DNA from: Alopecurus myosuroides
Lineage: Eukaryota; Streptophyta; Magnoliopsida; Poales; Poaceae
Length of the DNA: 64,000 nucleotides
Direction of reading: 5' to 3'
Assembly: GCA_028641055.1 (NCBI GenBank)
Contig: CM054063.1
Span: 176,190,697-176,254,696 of the forward strand
Every line of letters starts with the position of its first letter. Position 1 is the stretch's first letter. A program made the position numbers and the translations under genes. The notes under the pieces are model-generated. The model did no database searches, had not been told where the DNA came from, and worked only from the letters and a program-made list of their open reading frames with translations. Shown here in pieces: positions 20,455 to 32,479 of this stretch.

Positions 20455-21884
20455 TGAAAGATCATCGTCCGTTTTGGTAATTATATGACAACATATCCAT
20501 TTGATATAATGTGTGTTCAATAGATGGAAATGCCCAGGTTAAAACAGGTTCACTAATTTTATGGGGCAAGTGTTCGTTTTATACGAAAAGTGCAAGGAGA
20601 ATGGAATCCAGGAAACAGCAATGTGCAGGAGCGGAGGCTCCGGTGAATCCACCGGAGGCTCCGCCCAGGCTCCGGTGGGGGTCCGGTGGGGGCTCCGCCC
20701 AAATCCCTCTCTGGAGCAGTAGAGCGGACCCACGAGCGGAACCTCCGGTGGGCGGAACCTCCGCCAGTTCCACCGGAGGCTCCGTCATCATCCAACACAT
20801 GTGATGCACGCAAAAGGGGTCCGGTGCGCCTCCGGTGGAAGCTCCGCTAAATGCCCTTCTGTTTGAGAAGAGCGGAGGTTCCACCGGAGCCTCCGGTGGA
20901 CATCCGGTGCCCTTCCTTTACACAACTTAAATGGCCTCCGGTGGGGGATCCGGTGGAGGCTCCGCCAAACTGCTGTTCTGTTTGAGCAGAGCGGAGGTTC
21001 CACCGGAGCCTCCGGTGAACCTCCGGTGGGCGGAACCTCCGCAGATCCCACCGGACCCTCCGCTCAGTATTCCAGCACTTGCGAGCTGGTGCGCTGCGCA
21101 ACTGCGAAATGGACTAAAGACCACCGGAGCCTCCGGTGCTCCTGGACTGCAACGGCCACTTAAATGAAAGGGGTATAAATACCCCTTCTCCTACCTCTTA
21201 AATGCCAAGCTTTTCCCATTCTCTCTCCTAGCCATTAATGAAAGGTTCAACCACCTAGATCTCCCACTCCGTCCACCCAAACACTCCCAAACTTGGTGGA
21301 GAGCTAGAGGAGACCTAGATCCACACTTCCACCAAAGGAATCTCAAATCCATCCACCACAACCTAGTAGATCTAGAATCCTACTTGAGGCCTAGAAACCT
21401 TAGTAGATCTCATGCTTGTAGTTTCCACCTTGTTGCAAGAAGCTACGGATTGCTTGAGAGCCTCCATCCATCTTGTGGAGTGACCTCAAGTCCTTGTAAA
21501 GGTTTGGTCAACGCCTTCAAGTCGACCTCATAGTGGAAACGAGCATCTCCCTCACCGGAGAAGCTCAAGGAGAACAAGGTGTGCACAACCGTGCTATTGA
21601 GGAGTGCCTAGGTGGCTCCCCACCTCTCCAACGTAGACGTACTTCTCTTTGAGAAGGAACTACGGTGAATCATATCCTTGTCTCCTTGTTTACACTTGTT
21701 GTTTGCTTTACTACCTTACGCTTTACTTCCGTTGCGTATATTACTTTGTCCACATAGGTTGCTCACCTAGGTGCACATCTAGAGAACCTTATCTTATCTT
21801 GCTAAGCCCCACTAAAAGGAAAAGAAAAGAAAAATTGGTAGTCAACATATTCACCCCCCTCTAGTTGACCATAGTGCACTTTCA
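20455..21884 (+). repeat. 5' LTR of the SIRE-like element
   Basis: TGAAAGATCATCG...GTGCACTTTCA. A TATA box (TATAAATA, 21174-21181) lies in the palindrome GGGGTATAAATACCCC. The 500 bp before it are packed with GGAGGCTCCG palindromes. Confidence 0.95.
20630..21150. repeat. GGAGGCTCCG palindrome array in the U3 of the 5' LTR
   Basis: At least seven copies of GGAGGCTCCG or its complement CGGAGCCTCC, mostly extended to ACCGGAGCCTCCGGT, a perfect dyad around one C. Near copies (GGAAGCTCCG, AGGCTCCGGTGG) lie between them. The array ends just before the TATA box, where an enhancer would sit. The 3' LTR carries the same array at about 31200-31735. Confidence 0.85.
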
Positions 21885-21886
21885 AT

Positions 21887-21898
21887 TGGTATCAGAGC
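21887..21898 (+). other. Primer-binding site of the SIRE-like element
   Basis: TGGTATCAGAGC, complementary to the 3' end of initiator tRNA-Met, three bases after the LTR as in most plant copia elements. Confidence 0.92.
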
Positions 21899-21936
21899 CT
21901 CGGCTCTTACTAAGGGCTTAACCGCCCAAGAGTACA

Positions 21937-24586
21937 ATGGTCGATGAAAATGCCCCTGGAAGTTCTAGTGCGGAAATCTCCAAAATGGCCGACACTATAT
22001 CTAACCTACAAGATACGGTTGGAGTTCTCCAAACCGAACTATCTAAGGTTACCTCTAGTGTTAGCTCGGAGGTTTCTAGCATAAAGAAAATGATGGAGGC
22101 ACTGATGGGGAAAACAAAGGAGTCCACGAAACCACCCTCACCACCAACGATGTTAGCTCGGACGAAGAATCCATTCTGGATATCGACGAGATGGAAGCTA
22201 ACATCGCCTTAGCTAAGGCGAAAGCCAAAGCAAAAGCCGATAAAAAGGCTAAGAGTGGTGGGAGCTCCGAGGGCTCCAAGTCTCAATCGGCTAACGGTTC
22301 GGGGTCTCAATCTAAAGTTCCACCACCTCCCAATTACGACTCTATCCACCCTATTGCCACTATGCCACACATGGTTAATGTTGGAGTTCCTCCCATGCTT
22401 AACACTAACGAGTTCTCTTCTTGGAAGTTCGATATGGAGTCTCACATTTCAGGATCTTGCACTGCATTGTGGAGAAGCATTCTATATGGATTCCACCCTC
22501 ACGATCCGAACAACTTGACTCCAAGAGAGGATGTGGAATTTCAACTCAACAAGACCGCTCTTGTGACTATCCAAAAGGCTCTCCCAAGAGAACATCTTGA
22601 ACACATTCGCGGTAGCAAGACCGCCAAGGAAGCTTGGGATAAGCTTGACTCCTTGTTCCAAGGCAATGCAAGCATCCAATCATCCAAATACGATGTTGCT
22701 CTTGACAAGTCCGAGAACTTTGTCATGCTTGAAGATGAAAGTCCCGAGGAGCTATATAGAAGAGTGGTCACCCTTGGCAATCAATTAAGGGACTTTGGAA
22801 AGGAGGAAATCTCCGATGAGTGGATCAAGAGGAAATTTGTCAAGGCCATAACTCATTTTGAGAAGAATCTCTCCACTAGCATTCGAACAAGATCCGACTA
22901 CAACTCACTCAACTCCATTGGTGTCCTTAGTTAGTTCATAGCCATATCTTTGTCTCACAAGAGCGCGGATGATGCTCTTGCTCGCTCAAGAGGCCATGGG
23001 AAGTCTCCTAACCTTGCCTTGAAGTCTAAGGCCATGGCCAAGATAGAAGAAGTGGATGATGATGATGATGATGAGGACTATGAAGATACATACAAGGGTG
23101 CCCACAAATGTATTTCTCTTGCCATGCAAGGGTATTGGAAGAGATGGGAGGCTCACAAGGCCGGTGCCCCTAGACCTTCAAGGAACAAGACCTTTAGGAA
23201 GAAAGGGGAGCGACCAAGGACATGTTACAATTGTGGAAGTGCAAACCACTTCTTCAAAGAGTGTCCTTTTGAGCCACGAGAAGAGAATGAAGGGAAGCTT
23301 GTTCGCAAGGACAAGAACAAAGCTCCACAAAACAAGAACCTCGCTAGAAGAGTCCCAAGGGCTCTATATGTTCAAGAGGGCCCAACATTGGAAACATACT
23401 ACTCCGGAGATGAAGGAGAAGATGAAGTCGTAGGTGTTGCCCACGTCGCCATAGCTACGACTTCCTCTTCATCGGTCTCTCTATTTGAATCTCCCAATGA
23501 GAAGGCATCGATCCGACCTACATGTCTCATGGCAAAAAGCCACCGCGGGTAATATCTTCCACCTCCAAGTCTATTATCACTAGCTCTCCCTCATTATTGG
23601 ATTTTGTTGAAAACATTGTTGATGATGAGGAGGCCAAGAACCTAGGATCTTGGTTGTGTAGTCTTGAAGGTGAAACTAAAGAAAAGGTAAAAGCTCTCCT
23701 AAGGCAACTTGATGAGGCTAACTCCATCATCGATGAGAAGGAGGAGATCATCATGACCTTAGAGAACCATGGCGGTAGCAATGATAATCATGATGACGAA
23801 CTCATCAAGGCTCTTGAAAAGGAGAGATCCATGAGAGCCTCTCTTGAAGAGAAACTATTTAGTCTACAAGAGACGTATGCTATTAGTGTTTCAAAGCTTA
23901 GAAAAGATAACGAGAAATCTCTTGCCAAGCTTAAGAAAGAACATGCCAAATCCCTTGTTTTACTTAAAGAATTTGAAGAGGAAGAGTTAAAGCTAGGAAT
24001 AGCCCATGAAAAACTTGTCGAGGAGCATGAAAAACTAAAAGGGGAGTTTGCATCTCTCAAAGAAATTCATGACAAACTTGCTAAGTCTCGAATCAAGCTT
24101 ATAGCTCAACAATCTAATAAGCATGTTGCATCTTCATCAAATAGCATTGCTATTGTGCCTACCTCTTCTACTACAACTAACATTGTAGGGAAGGAAAGAA
24201 TTCTCAATGATGCAATAAGCTCTCAAGGTGCCAAGAAAGGAAAAGAGGGACTTGGCTTTGTTTCCAAGTCAAAGAAGAAATCCAAGAGTGTCACCTCTCC
24301 CTCCCAAAATGTTATCTTTGTGAAAGAGGGTGAGGTGCCCAAAGAGAAGGAGACCATCGCCATTATGGGTGGTGATACCTCTAGGGGGAGCATCACTCAT
24401 AATGATTTCGCCGGAAAATATAAACCATCTTATGTTCTTATGAAATCTAGAGATGGACATGTTTATGCTAAATACATTGGTACTTCTTATGGTGATGATT
24501 ATCATTGGACTATTTGGGTTCCTAAGACCCTTGTGACTAACAAAAGAGGACCCATTGAAGGATGTGTACCTAAATCAAGAAATTGA
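21937..24586 (+). pseudogene. SIRE-like gag, broken by frameshifts and a stop
   Basis: ATG at 21937. The N-terminus (helical, MADTISNLQDTVG) shifts frame near 22130-22150 into a Lys/Ala repeat (AKAKAKADKKAK) and the gag core (WKFDMESHISG, KEAWDKLDSLFQG, RRVVTLGNQLRDFG). A TAG at 22932-22934 interrupts it. A zinc knuckle CYNCGSANHFFKEC (C-X2-C-X4-H-X4-C) lies near 23222-23265, after an Asp-rich run (23055-23080). Another shift near 23540 leads to a long coiled-coil segment (23600-24120) and a basic tail ending at 24586. The lesions mean no full gag is made from this copy. Confidence 0.85.
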
Positions 24587-24626
24587 TCTATTGTAGGTAA
24601 ACGCTTCCGGATCACATAGATGGACA

Positions 24627-27600
24627 GTGGATAGTGGTGCATCCCAACACATGACCGGAAGCCATGACGCAATAAGTAATATTGAACCTCCTCTACCACA
24701 TCTCAATTGCGTTACAATTGGTGACAAGTCCGAGCTTAAGGTGTTGGGACGAGGCAAAGTAGCTATCTCAAATGATTTATCAATTGAGAATGTTCTCCTT
24801 GTTGAGTCCCTTGGCTATAACTTGATGTCCGTTCTTCAACTTGCAAATTGTGGTTTTACCTCGTTCTTTAATAAAGAGAGTGTGATTGTCACTTGGGAGA
24901 CTTCTCTTAAAGTATCCTTTGTTGGGTTTGTCGAGAACGGCATGTATGTAGTGGACTTCTCTAAAGAAGACACGTGTGCCGCGACATGCCTAATGGCTAA
25001 AGTTGATGTGGGGTGGCTTTGGCATCGCCGACTAGCCCACACCAATATGAGAATGTTACATGACCTCCAAAGTGGCAATCACGTTCTAGGACTAACCAAA
25101 GCTAAGTTTGCTAAAGATCGTGTGTGTAGCTCTTGTACCTTTGGGAAGCAACATGGAGAACAACACCCAACCAAGACAACTATCTCCACCACAAGAATTC
25201 TCGAGCTCATTCACTTAGATCTCTTTGGCCCACTATCTTATGATAGCCTTGGAGGAAAGAAGTATTGCTTGGTGATTGTGGATGATTATTCAAGATATTG
25301 TTGGGTGTATTTCTTCAAGAGGAAAAGTGAAACTCAAAATAGAGTCATCGAGTTCATCACTCTAGTGGAGCTCCAACACAATGCTACCATATTGGCCATT
25401 TGGAGTGATAATGGCTCGGAGTTCAAGAACTACACCGTTGAGGGTTTTCTTAGTGAAGAAGGCATTGCTCATCAATATTCCACTCCCTATACCCCTCAAC
25501 AAAATGGTGTTGCGGAGAGAAAGAACCGGACTTTGATGGATGCGGCTAGAACTATGATTGCGGAGTTCTCTTCTCCCTATAACTTTTGGGCCGAAGCCAT
25601 CTCCACCGCTTGTCATGCTACCAACCGACTCTATCTTCGCAAGATCTTGAACAAGACTCCCTATGAGATTCTCACGGGAAAGAAACCGGATGTATCTTAT
25701 TTCAAGGTCTTCGGTTGCAAGTGCTTCATTCGCAAGAAAGGAAAACGGTTACCAAAATTTGAGACTAGATCTTATGAGGGTATATTTGTTGGCTATGCCA
25801 CGAATGCTCACGCATATAGAGTCTACAACAAGTCCACCGGACAAGTTGAAGAAGCTATAGACCTGGTGTTTGATGAGGACAACGGCTCCCAAGGGGGGCG
25901 TATAGATCATGGCGTTGTAGGAGATGCAATTCCTCCCATCGTCATAAGAAGAATGGGGATTGGTGAAATAATTCCCATTGAGGGTTACCGGATGATGGAG
26001 GGAGAAGGACTATGCCCCACTCAAGTGGAGCCATTGACTATACCCATTGATGATCAAGCTATCCAACAAGATGCACCAAGCCCTCAAGCTAACAATCAAG
26101 GCCAAGCTAATGAACAAGGCCAAGAAACACATCTAAATCATGATCAAGATTCTATTATTATTGAGAATGCTCAACCTAGTGGTGATTCATCACCCATCAT
26201 TGATCAAGGACAAAATGAAGATGGACATGTCTCCGATGAAGAAGGTGATTCTCAATCCGTATCCAAGGAATCTTTGAAGGAGATACTAGCTCGTAGAGCA
26301 AAGAGAAGGCTAGAGAATCTTGAACGAGCGGGTCATACGGAGGACAAGATTCTTGGACAAGTTCGTGGAAGAGTGGTCAATAGAAGGCAATTGGCGGATT
26401 TTATCAACGCTCATGCTTTTGTCTCTTTCATTGAACCCAAGAAGGTATATGAGGCTCTCGAAGATCAAGATTGGCTTGAAGCCATGCATGATGAACTCAA
26501 TAACTTCGAGCGCAACAAAGTGTGGAAATTAGTGCCAAGACCCAAGGATTGCAAAAATGTCATTGGCACCAAATGGGTGTTCAAGAACAAGCAAGACAAA
26601 GATGGCATTGTCATTCGCAACAAGGCAAGATTGGTGGCCCAAGGTTTTTCTCAAGTCGAAGGTATCGATTTCGGTGAAACCTTTGCCCCCGTAGCTCGCC
26701 TTGAATCCATTCGTATCTTACTTGCTTATGCATCTCATCATAACTTCAAGTTACAACAAATGGATGTCAAAAGTGCTTTCCTTAATGGTCCCATTAATGA
26801 GTTAGTATATGTCAAGCAACCTCCGGGTTTCGAGGATCCCAACCACCCCGATCATGTCTATAAACTTGATAAGGCGCTCTATGGACTTAAACAAGATCCA
26901 CGTGCGTGGTATGAGCACCTTAAAGAGTTTCTAGTAGATCGCGGGTTTAATGTTGGTTTAATCGATCCCACCCTCTTTACCAAGACGGTTGGAGGTGACT
27001 TGTTCATATGCCAACTCTATGTGGATGACATCATTTTTGGGTCTACTAACACCTTGTTCAATGAGGAGTTTTGCAAGCTTATGACCGATAGGTTTGAGAT
27101 GTCTATGATGGGAGAGTTGGAGTTCTTCCTTGGCTTTGAAGTAAATCAATATTATGAAGGGACTTTCATCAAAAAATCCAAATACACTCAAGACATGATC
27201 AGGAGGTTTAATATGAATGATGCCAAACCTATGAAGACTCCTATGTCCACTACCACCGACTTGAAACCCGATCCCAACGGTAAAGAGGTAGATCAAAAGG
27301 TATACCGCTCCATGATTGGCTCTTTGCTCTACCTTTGTGCATCTAGACCCGATATTATGTATAGCGTAGGTAAATGTGCAAGGTTTCAAACCTCTCCTAG
27401 GCAAAGTCATTTGGAAGCCGTGAAACGAATCTTTCGATATCTAGTTCATACCCCAAACTTCGGTCTTTGGTACCCCAAGGGTTCAAGCTTCCAACTCATT
27501 GGATACTCGGATGCGGATTATGCGGGAGAGAAGACGGATAGGAAGTCCACATCCGGGGGTTGTCAATTTCTTGGCCGCTCCTTGGTATGTTGGTCTTCTA

Positions 27601-27971
27601 AGAAGCAAAATTTTATTGCTCTCTCCACCACCGAGGCCGAGTATATCTCCGCGGCAAGTTATTGTGCCCAATTCCTATGGATGAGGCAAACCTTGAAGGA
27701 CTATGGTATTCATTTTGACAAGGTGCCTCTTCTTTGTGACAATGAGAGTGCTATCAAGATCGCCTACAACCCGGCCCTTCACTCCAAGACGAAGCACATT
27801 GAGATCCATCATCATTTCATTCGGGATCATGTTGAGAAAGGTGATATTGATCTCTCATATGTCTCCACAACGGATCAACTTGCCGATATCTTCACGAAGG
27901 CCCTTGATGAACCAAGATTTCGAGCTTTGAGGAATGAACTAAATGTCATCGACTCTTCCAACTTCACTTGA
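24627..27971 (+). CDS. SIRE-like pol polyprotein (protease, integrase, RT, RNase H)
   Basis: An uninterrupted frame of about 1114 codons. Protease DSGASQHM at the very start; the frame extends a little upstream, and the first in-frame GTG is only the first possible start, since translation normally comes from gag. Integrase has zinc ligands HRRLAHTN and CSSCTFGK, then catalytic Asp in HLDLFGPL, Asp in WSDNGSEF and Glu in [11 protein letters not shown] has [23 protein letters not shown] and the active site YVDDIIFGS. RNase H has [13 protein letters not shown] and DNESA, ending in [12 protein letters not shown]. All catalytic residues I looked for are present. With gag broken the element is not autonomous, but it could supply enzymes. 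Confidence 0.93.
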   Translation: MDSGASQHMTGSHDAISNIEPPLPHLNCVTIGDKSELKVLGRGKVAISNDLSIENVLLVESLGYNLMSVLQLANCGFTSFFNKESVIVTWETSLKVSFVGFVENGMYVVDFSKEDTCAATCLMAKVDVGWLWHRRLAHTNMRMLHDLQSGNHVLGLTKAKFAKDRVCSSCTFGKQHGEQHPTKTTISTTRILELIHLDLFGPLSYDSLGGKKYCLVIVDDYSRYCWVYFFKRKSETQNRVIEFITLVELQHNATILAIWSDNGSEFKNYTVEGFLSEEGIAHQYSTPYTPQQNGVAERKNRTLMDAARTMIAEFSSPYNFWAEAISTACHATNRLYLRKILNKTPYEILTGKKPDVSYFKVFGCKCFIRKKGKRLPKFETRSYEGIFVGYATNAHAYRVYNKSTGQVEEAIDLVFDEDNGSQGGRIDHGVVGDAIPPIVIRRMGIGEIIPIEGYRMMEGEGLCPTQVEPLTIPIDDQAIQQDAPSPQANNQGQANEQGQETHLNHDQDSIIIENAQPSGDSSPIIDQGQNEDGHVSDEEGDSQSVSKESLKEILARRAKRRLENLERAGHTEDKILGQVRGRVVNRRQLADFINAHAFVSFIEPKKVYEALEDQDWLEAMHDELNNFERNKVWKLVPRPKDCKNVIGTKWVFKNKQDKDGIVIRNKARLVAQGFSQVEGIDFGETFAPVARLESIRILLAYASHHNFKLQQMDVKSAFLNGPINELVYVKQPPGFEDPNHPDHVYKLDKALYGLKQDPRAWYEHLKEFLVDRGFNVGLIDPTLFTKTVGGDLFICQLYVDDIIFGSTNTLFNEEFCKLMTDRFEMSMMGELEFFLGFEVNQYYEGTFIKKSKYTQDMIRRFNMNDAKPMKTPMSTTTDLKPDPNGKEVDQKVYRSMIGSLLYLCASRPDIMYSVGKCARFQTSPRQSHLEAVKRIFRYLVHTPNFGLWYPKGSSFQLIGYSDADYAGEKTDRKSTSGGCQFLGRSLVCWSSKKQNFIALSTTEAEYISAASYCAQFLWMRQTLKDYGIHFDKVPLLCDNESAIKIAYNPALHSKTKHIEIHHHFIRDHVEKGDIDLSYVSTTDQLADIFTKALDEPRFRALRNELNVIDSSNFT

Positions 27972-28432
27972 AACCTTGCATATCTACTTTGATTATACAT
28001 GCTATCAAGTCTAGGTGTAGGCATGGAAATAGGGGGAGCGCTACTCAACTCATGAGTATGCACTCCTTTTATTATGCGAAAATCAATCAATCATTGCATA
28101 TCTAGTCAATTGTGACTCATTGTGCTTAATTGTGAGTAGTAATTTTGGACCCAAGATATATCTTCGCGGTGCCAAGTTACACACTCAAACATGGTGGCCT
28201 CGGCCACCGACCGTTTTGTGTGTTTTGGATCTTTCACGCATATCATATCTTCGTATTGACAACTCGTACGGGTTCGGTTTTCACTTTTTATGCTTCTTGC
28301 GAACCCCTTCGAGTAATGTCTCTCGTATATCAGTGATGATTTTCCAACCCAAGCCCCCCCCCCTTTGCCCAAACCAATGCTTCCATCGAAAATGCTCGTG
28401 TTTTTTCAATCTTGGCGTGCTAAAAGTTGGCT

Positions 28433-28615
28433 GAGCGGAGGCTCCGGTGAATCCACCGGAGGCTCCGCTGCCCCTGTCCACCGGAACACCACCGGAGGCT
28501 CCGCTGGCGCATATTTGCTCAGCGGGCCTAAAAACTGTTTAGTGGACAAAAGGGCCGGAGGCTCCGGTGGAAACCACCGGAGGCTCCGCTGGGGGGAGCG
28601 GAGGCTCCGCTGGCG
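28433..28615. repeat. Internal GGAGGCTCCG array upstream of the extra ORF
   Basis: Six copies of GGAGGCTCCG within about 180 bp, flanked by CCACC or GGTGG as in the LTR array. It ends about 200 bp before the start codon of the spliced ORF. The sequences around the motifs differ from the LTR, so this is not a simple LTR fragment. Confidence 0.85.
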
Positions 28616-28814
28616 GAAATTTTCGTGGATAAGGGTTGGGGCGTGCGGGGTAAAGTGAGATCCCATCTCATTTTCCCCACCCGCCCCTTTCTTCTTCCTC
28701 ACAAATGGTCGCCGCCCCCAAGCCTCTCGCCGCCGGATTGGGGAGATCCACCGCGGGGAGACCTCCTCCTTGCTTTGGGACGCTCCGGGAACCTTCCCTC
28801 CTTCCTTTTTCACC

Positions 28815-30618
28815 ATGGACGACGCGGGTACGTGCTCTCTCTCTCTCTCTCATCTAGTTGATGGATGGGATGCATAGGAGTTCATGTTCTTTGTCTCTAG
28901 ATTCGTGGATTTGGAGTTTAGGAGTGGAACTTCTCAAGTACAAACCCTAGCAACCTAGATAATGCGTGTTAGGCTTGAATCGTTGCGGTTGTTGGGAGGA
29001 TCGTTTGCCCTAACCCTAGATTATTCAACCCTAACACCATGTGTATCTTGGTTTATTGGTTTTGTGCGTGCCTTACCGACTCGAGCATTACTCTTTCTTC
29101 ATGATCTTCTTGCTTTTTCTCTTAGATGCTTCCGGTTCCAAGGGAAAAGGGCAACGGTACAATACCACCGGCCGCCGCAAGCCTCAACCCGTGGATGAGG
29201 TTCAAGCAGAACTTGACAGCTCTCAAGGCAAGCGCAAGCACTACCCGGCTCCCGAGAAGACTTTGCCCAATAGGAACACCGCACCAACCGCCTCCAAGAT
29301 GTCCGAGGTTATGTTCTTGAAGGAAAGGCGTGAGAACCCGTATGTTATTACCCGTGATCGCTTGATGCCACAATTCCGGGGTAAGGATCCACGCTTTCAC
29401 ACCGTTTTCCAAGGGCAAATCTACAGTGAGATTTTGATGAGCAAGCCGAAGGAAAATGTCGTCCCTCAACACGCCATTAGCATTGGTCACATGGAAAGGA
29501 ACCACAAGTACTTTGGGGAGGCTCTTGAGCTCATTCACAAATTTGGTCTTGGTCTTATTATTAGTCTTCAACAAGATTCCGACGAAGAGCTCGTTTGTCA
29601 GTTTCTAGCCACGGTTCATCTCTCCAATGAGACCAACCGTAATATGATTTGGATGAATAAGGGGAGACAACTTGACATCACATGGAAAGATGTTGGCACT
29701 ATTCTTGGTGGCTACCCGGATTTTGGTCCTTTTGCTAAGGGAGAAGAGTTTGCTAACGGATGGTTCCGAGTTCATGCCATTAACACCGCGTCACTTCCCA
29801 AGGATGGACTTACTCCTCTCTATCATTGGAAGAAGTACGCCGTTGGGTTCGTCAAGGGTCTCTATCCCACATATGACATCATGTTGCGCATCTATCGCGA
29901 GACCATCAACCCAAAGGCGGGCAATGTGTATGAGATTCAAGGTTTCTTGAAGAACCTAATGCTCCTTACTCATCAACACCGGATGGATGACACTCCTCGC
30001 AAGCTTGATGTGCTTGATTATATTTGGAATGAGTTGTGGCATGCCATTGTCAACCGCAAGAATGCTTGCTTTGGGCCGTTCATAATGAAGATAATCTTAC
30101 ACGTATGGAATAAAAAGTTTCCGGATGAACCTCTTGATGATGAGAATTGGATCTCTCACACGGAAAAGAGAATTCTCATGAAAGATCACACGGAACCCGT
30201 TGTGCATCCCACTCCCGCCATTCGCAAGCACAAGGCTAGGCCTCGCATCATTGTTGATGAGGAAGAAGAAGAGGGTCCATCTCAACCTCCTCCCTCTAGC
30301 AATGCTTTCAAATGGATGGCAAGAGCTCTCAAAAAAGTGTTTGGTTTGAACAAGAAGAGAGAGCAACATCAATGGGAAGCACATTATGATAAGGAACTCA
30401 AGAACCGCAACAAAGCTCAAGCTTCTCGTCAACGTCTTCGTGAGGAAGGCCTCTCCATTGAATCCCCGGCTCTTGATAGCATCACCAATTGGGACGATTG
30501 GACAGCAAAGGACTCCAAGGGCAAGCTTATTGAGTGGTCCGAGGAAGAAGGAGACGAAGCCACTAGCTCTCACCGCCGTGATCCCTCCCCGGCTCCGGAA
30601 GCCTCCTCCTCCGATTGA
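28815..30618 (+). CDS. Two-exon extra ORF downstream of pol in the SIRE-like element
   Basis: A 13-base first exon (28815-28827, ATG in a CACCATGG context) and second exon 29126-30618 flank an intron of 298 bp beginning GTACGT and ending CTCTTAG. The join is in frame and gives 501 aa. The N-terminus is basic (KGKGQRYNTTGRRK); the middle (about 60-330) is a globular alpha-rich region with KFGLGLIISLQQD, CQFLATVHLSNETN, WKDVGTILGGYPD and PLYHWKKYAVGFVKG. The C-terminus has an acidic run (VDEEEEEG) and a charged tail. I see no signal peptide or clear membrane span, so an envelope role is not supported. It vaguely recalls uncharacterised ORFs in other plant retroelements; I do not know its function. 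No stop interrupts it, although gag of the same element is broken. A long sense frame starting at 29041 would instead read through the intron. Confidence 0.75.
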
Positions 30619-31012
30619 TTTGGGACGTTTGCATCTTGGTCTCTCTCTTTTTGGTATCTTGATGCCAAAGGGGGAGAGATTTATATTAGGAACGGGCATT
30701 TGAATGGGTCTCCCTCAAGCTTCTTGCTTTGCATCTTTTATTTTGCTTGAGGGAGTTTGGTTTCTTATTGGATCATTTGGAACTTCGGTTTATTTACATT
30801 ATTCCTATCTATCGTGAACATCGTCATATTATGCTTGTGTGAACCTCGTATGATGTTATTTATGTGTTATATGTGTCCTGTGATATTGTTGTCATGTTAT
30901 TCGTATATATCATGCCTAAATGCTCTCAATATGAAAGGAGCATACCTTTAGAGGGAGCTCCGTTCATATTGCGTTTGTAATCATACAAATAGTTATGTTG
31001 TCATCAATTACC

Positions 31013-31026
31013 AAAAAGGGGGAGAA
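31013..31026 (+). other. Polypurine tract of the SIRE-like element
   Basis: AAAAAGGGGGAGAA directly precedes the 3' LTR. Confidence 0.92.
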
Positions 31027-32479
31027 TGAAAGATCATCGTCCGTTTTGGTAATTATATGACAACATATCCATTTGATCTAATGTGTGTTCAATAGATGGA
31101 AATGCCCAGGTTAAAACAGGTTTACTAATTTTATGGGGCAAGTGTTCGTTTTATACGAAAAGTGCAAGGAGAATGGAATCCAGGAAACAACAATGTGCAG
31201 GAGCGGAGGCTCCGGTGAATCCACCGGAGGCTCCGCCCAGGCTCCGTTGGGGGTCCGGTGGGGGCTCCACCCAAATCCCTCTCTGGAGCAGTAGAGCGGA
31301 CCCACGAGCGGAACCTCCGGTGGAGCTCCGATGGGCGGAACCTCCGCTAGTTCCACCGGAGGCTCCGTCATCCTCCAACACATGTGCTGCACGCAAAAGG
31401 GGTCCGGTGCGCCTCCGGTGGAAGCTCCGCTAAAATGCCCTTCTGTTTGAGAAGAGCGGAGGTTCCACCGGAGCCTCTAGTGGACATCCGGTGCCCTTCC
31501 TTTACACAGCGTAAATGGCCTCCGGTGGGGGATCCGGTGGAGGCTCCGCCAAACTGCTGTTCTATTTGAGCAGAGTGGAGGTTCCACCGGAGCCTCCGGT
31601 GGGCGGAACCTCCGCAGATCCCACGGGACCCTCCGCTCAGTATTCCAGCACTTGCGAGCTGGTGCGCTGTGCAACTGCGAAATGGACTGAAGACCACCGG
31701 AGCCTCCGGTGAAACCACCGGAGCCTCCGGTGCTCCTGGACTGCAACGGCCACTTAAATGAAAGGGGTATAAATACCCCTTCTCCTACCTCTTAAATGCC
31801 AAGCTTTTCCCATTCTCTCTCCTAGCCATTAATGAAAGCTTCAACCACCTAGATCTCCCACTCCGTCCACCCAAACACTCCCAAACTTGGTGGAGAGCTA
31901 GAGGAGACCTAGATCCACACTTCCACCAAAGGAATCTCAAATCCATCCACCACAACCTAGTAGATCTAGAATCCTGCTTGAGGCCTAGAAACCTTAGTAG
32001 ATCTCGTGCTTGTAGTTTCCACCTTGTTGCAAGAAGCTACGGATTGCTTGAGAGCCTCCATCCATCTTGTGGAGTGACCTCAAGTCCTTGTAAAGGTTTG
32101 GTCAACGCCTTCAAGTCGACCTCATAGTGGAAACGAGCATATCCCTCACCGGAGAAGCTTAAGGAGAACAAGGTGTGCACAACCGTGCTATTGAGGAGTG
32201 CCTAGGTGGCTCCCCACCTCTCCAATGTAGACGTACTTCTCTTTGAGAAGGAACTACTGTGAATCATATCCTTGTCTCCTTGTTTACACTTGTTGTTTGC
32301 TTTACTACCTTACGCTTTACTTCCGTTGCGTATATTACTTTGTCCACATAGGTTGCTCACCTAGTTGCACATCTAGAGAACCTTATCTTATCTTGCTAAG
32401 CCCCACTAAAAGGAAAACAAAAGAAAAATCGGTAGTCAACCTATTCACCCCCCCTCTAGTTGACCATAGTGCACTTTCA
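31027..32479 (+). repeat. 3' LTR of the SIRE-like element
   Basis: Same ends as the 5' LTR, 23 bp longer because of small duplications in the palindrome array (for example an extra ACCGGAGCCTCCGGT unit near 31700). The same TATA palindrome lies near 31765. It is followed by CTTGG, the target duplication. Confidence 0.95.

Larger units (their letters stand above)
20455..32479 (+). mobile_element. SIRE/Maximus-like Ty1/copia element, inserted in copia pol
   Basis: 12,025 bp between CTTGG duplications (20450-20454 and 32480-32484), with LTRs of 1430 and 1453 bp. Order: LTR, primer site, gag (broken), pol (open), a spliced extra ORF, polypurine tract, LTR. The pol sequence ([40 protein letters not shown]) and an extra ORF after pol fit the SIRE lineage of copia elements. 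The LTRs differ by several substitutions and short indels, so it is older than Tat copy A. Confidence 0.93.

Noticed and set aside
28815..30618. Calling the SIRE-like extra ORF an envelope protein
   Set aside because: The position fits, but no signal peptide, cleavage site or membrane span is visible, so the name would be unsupported.
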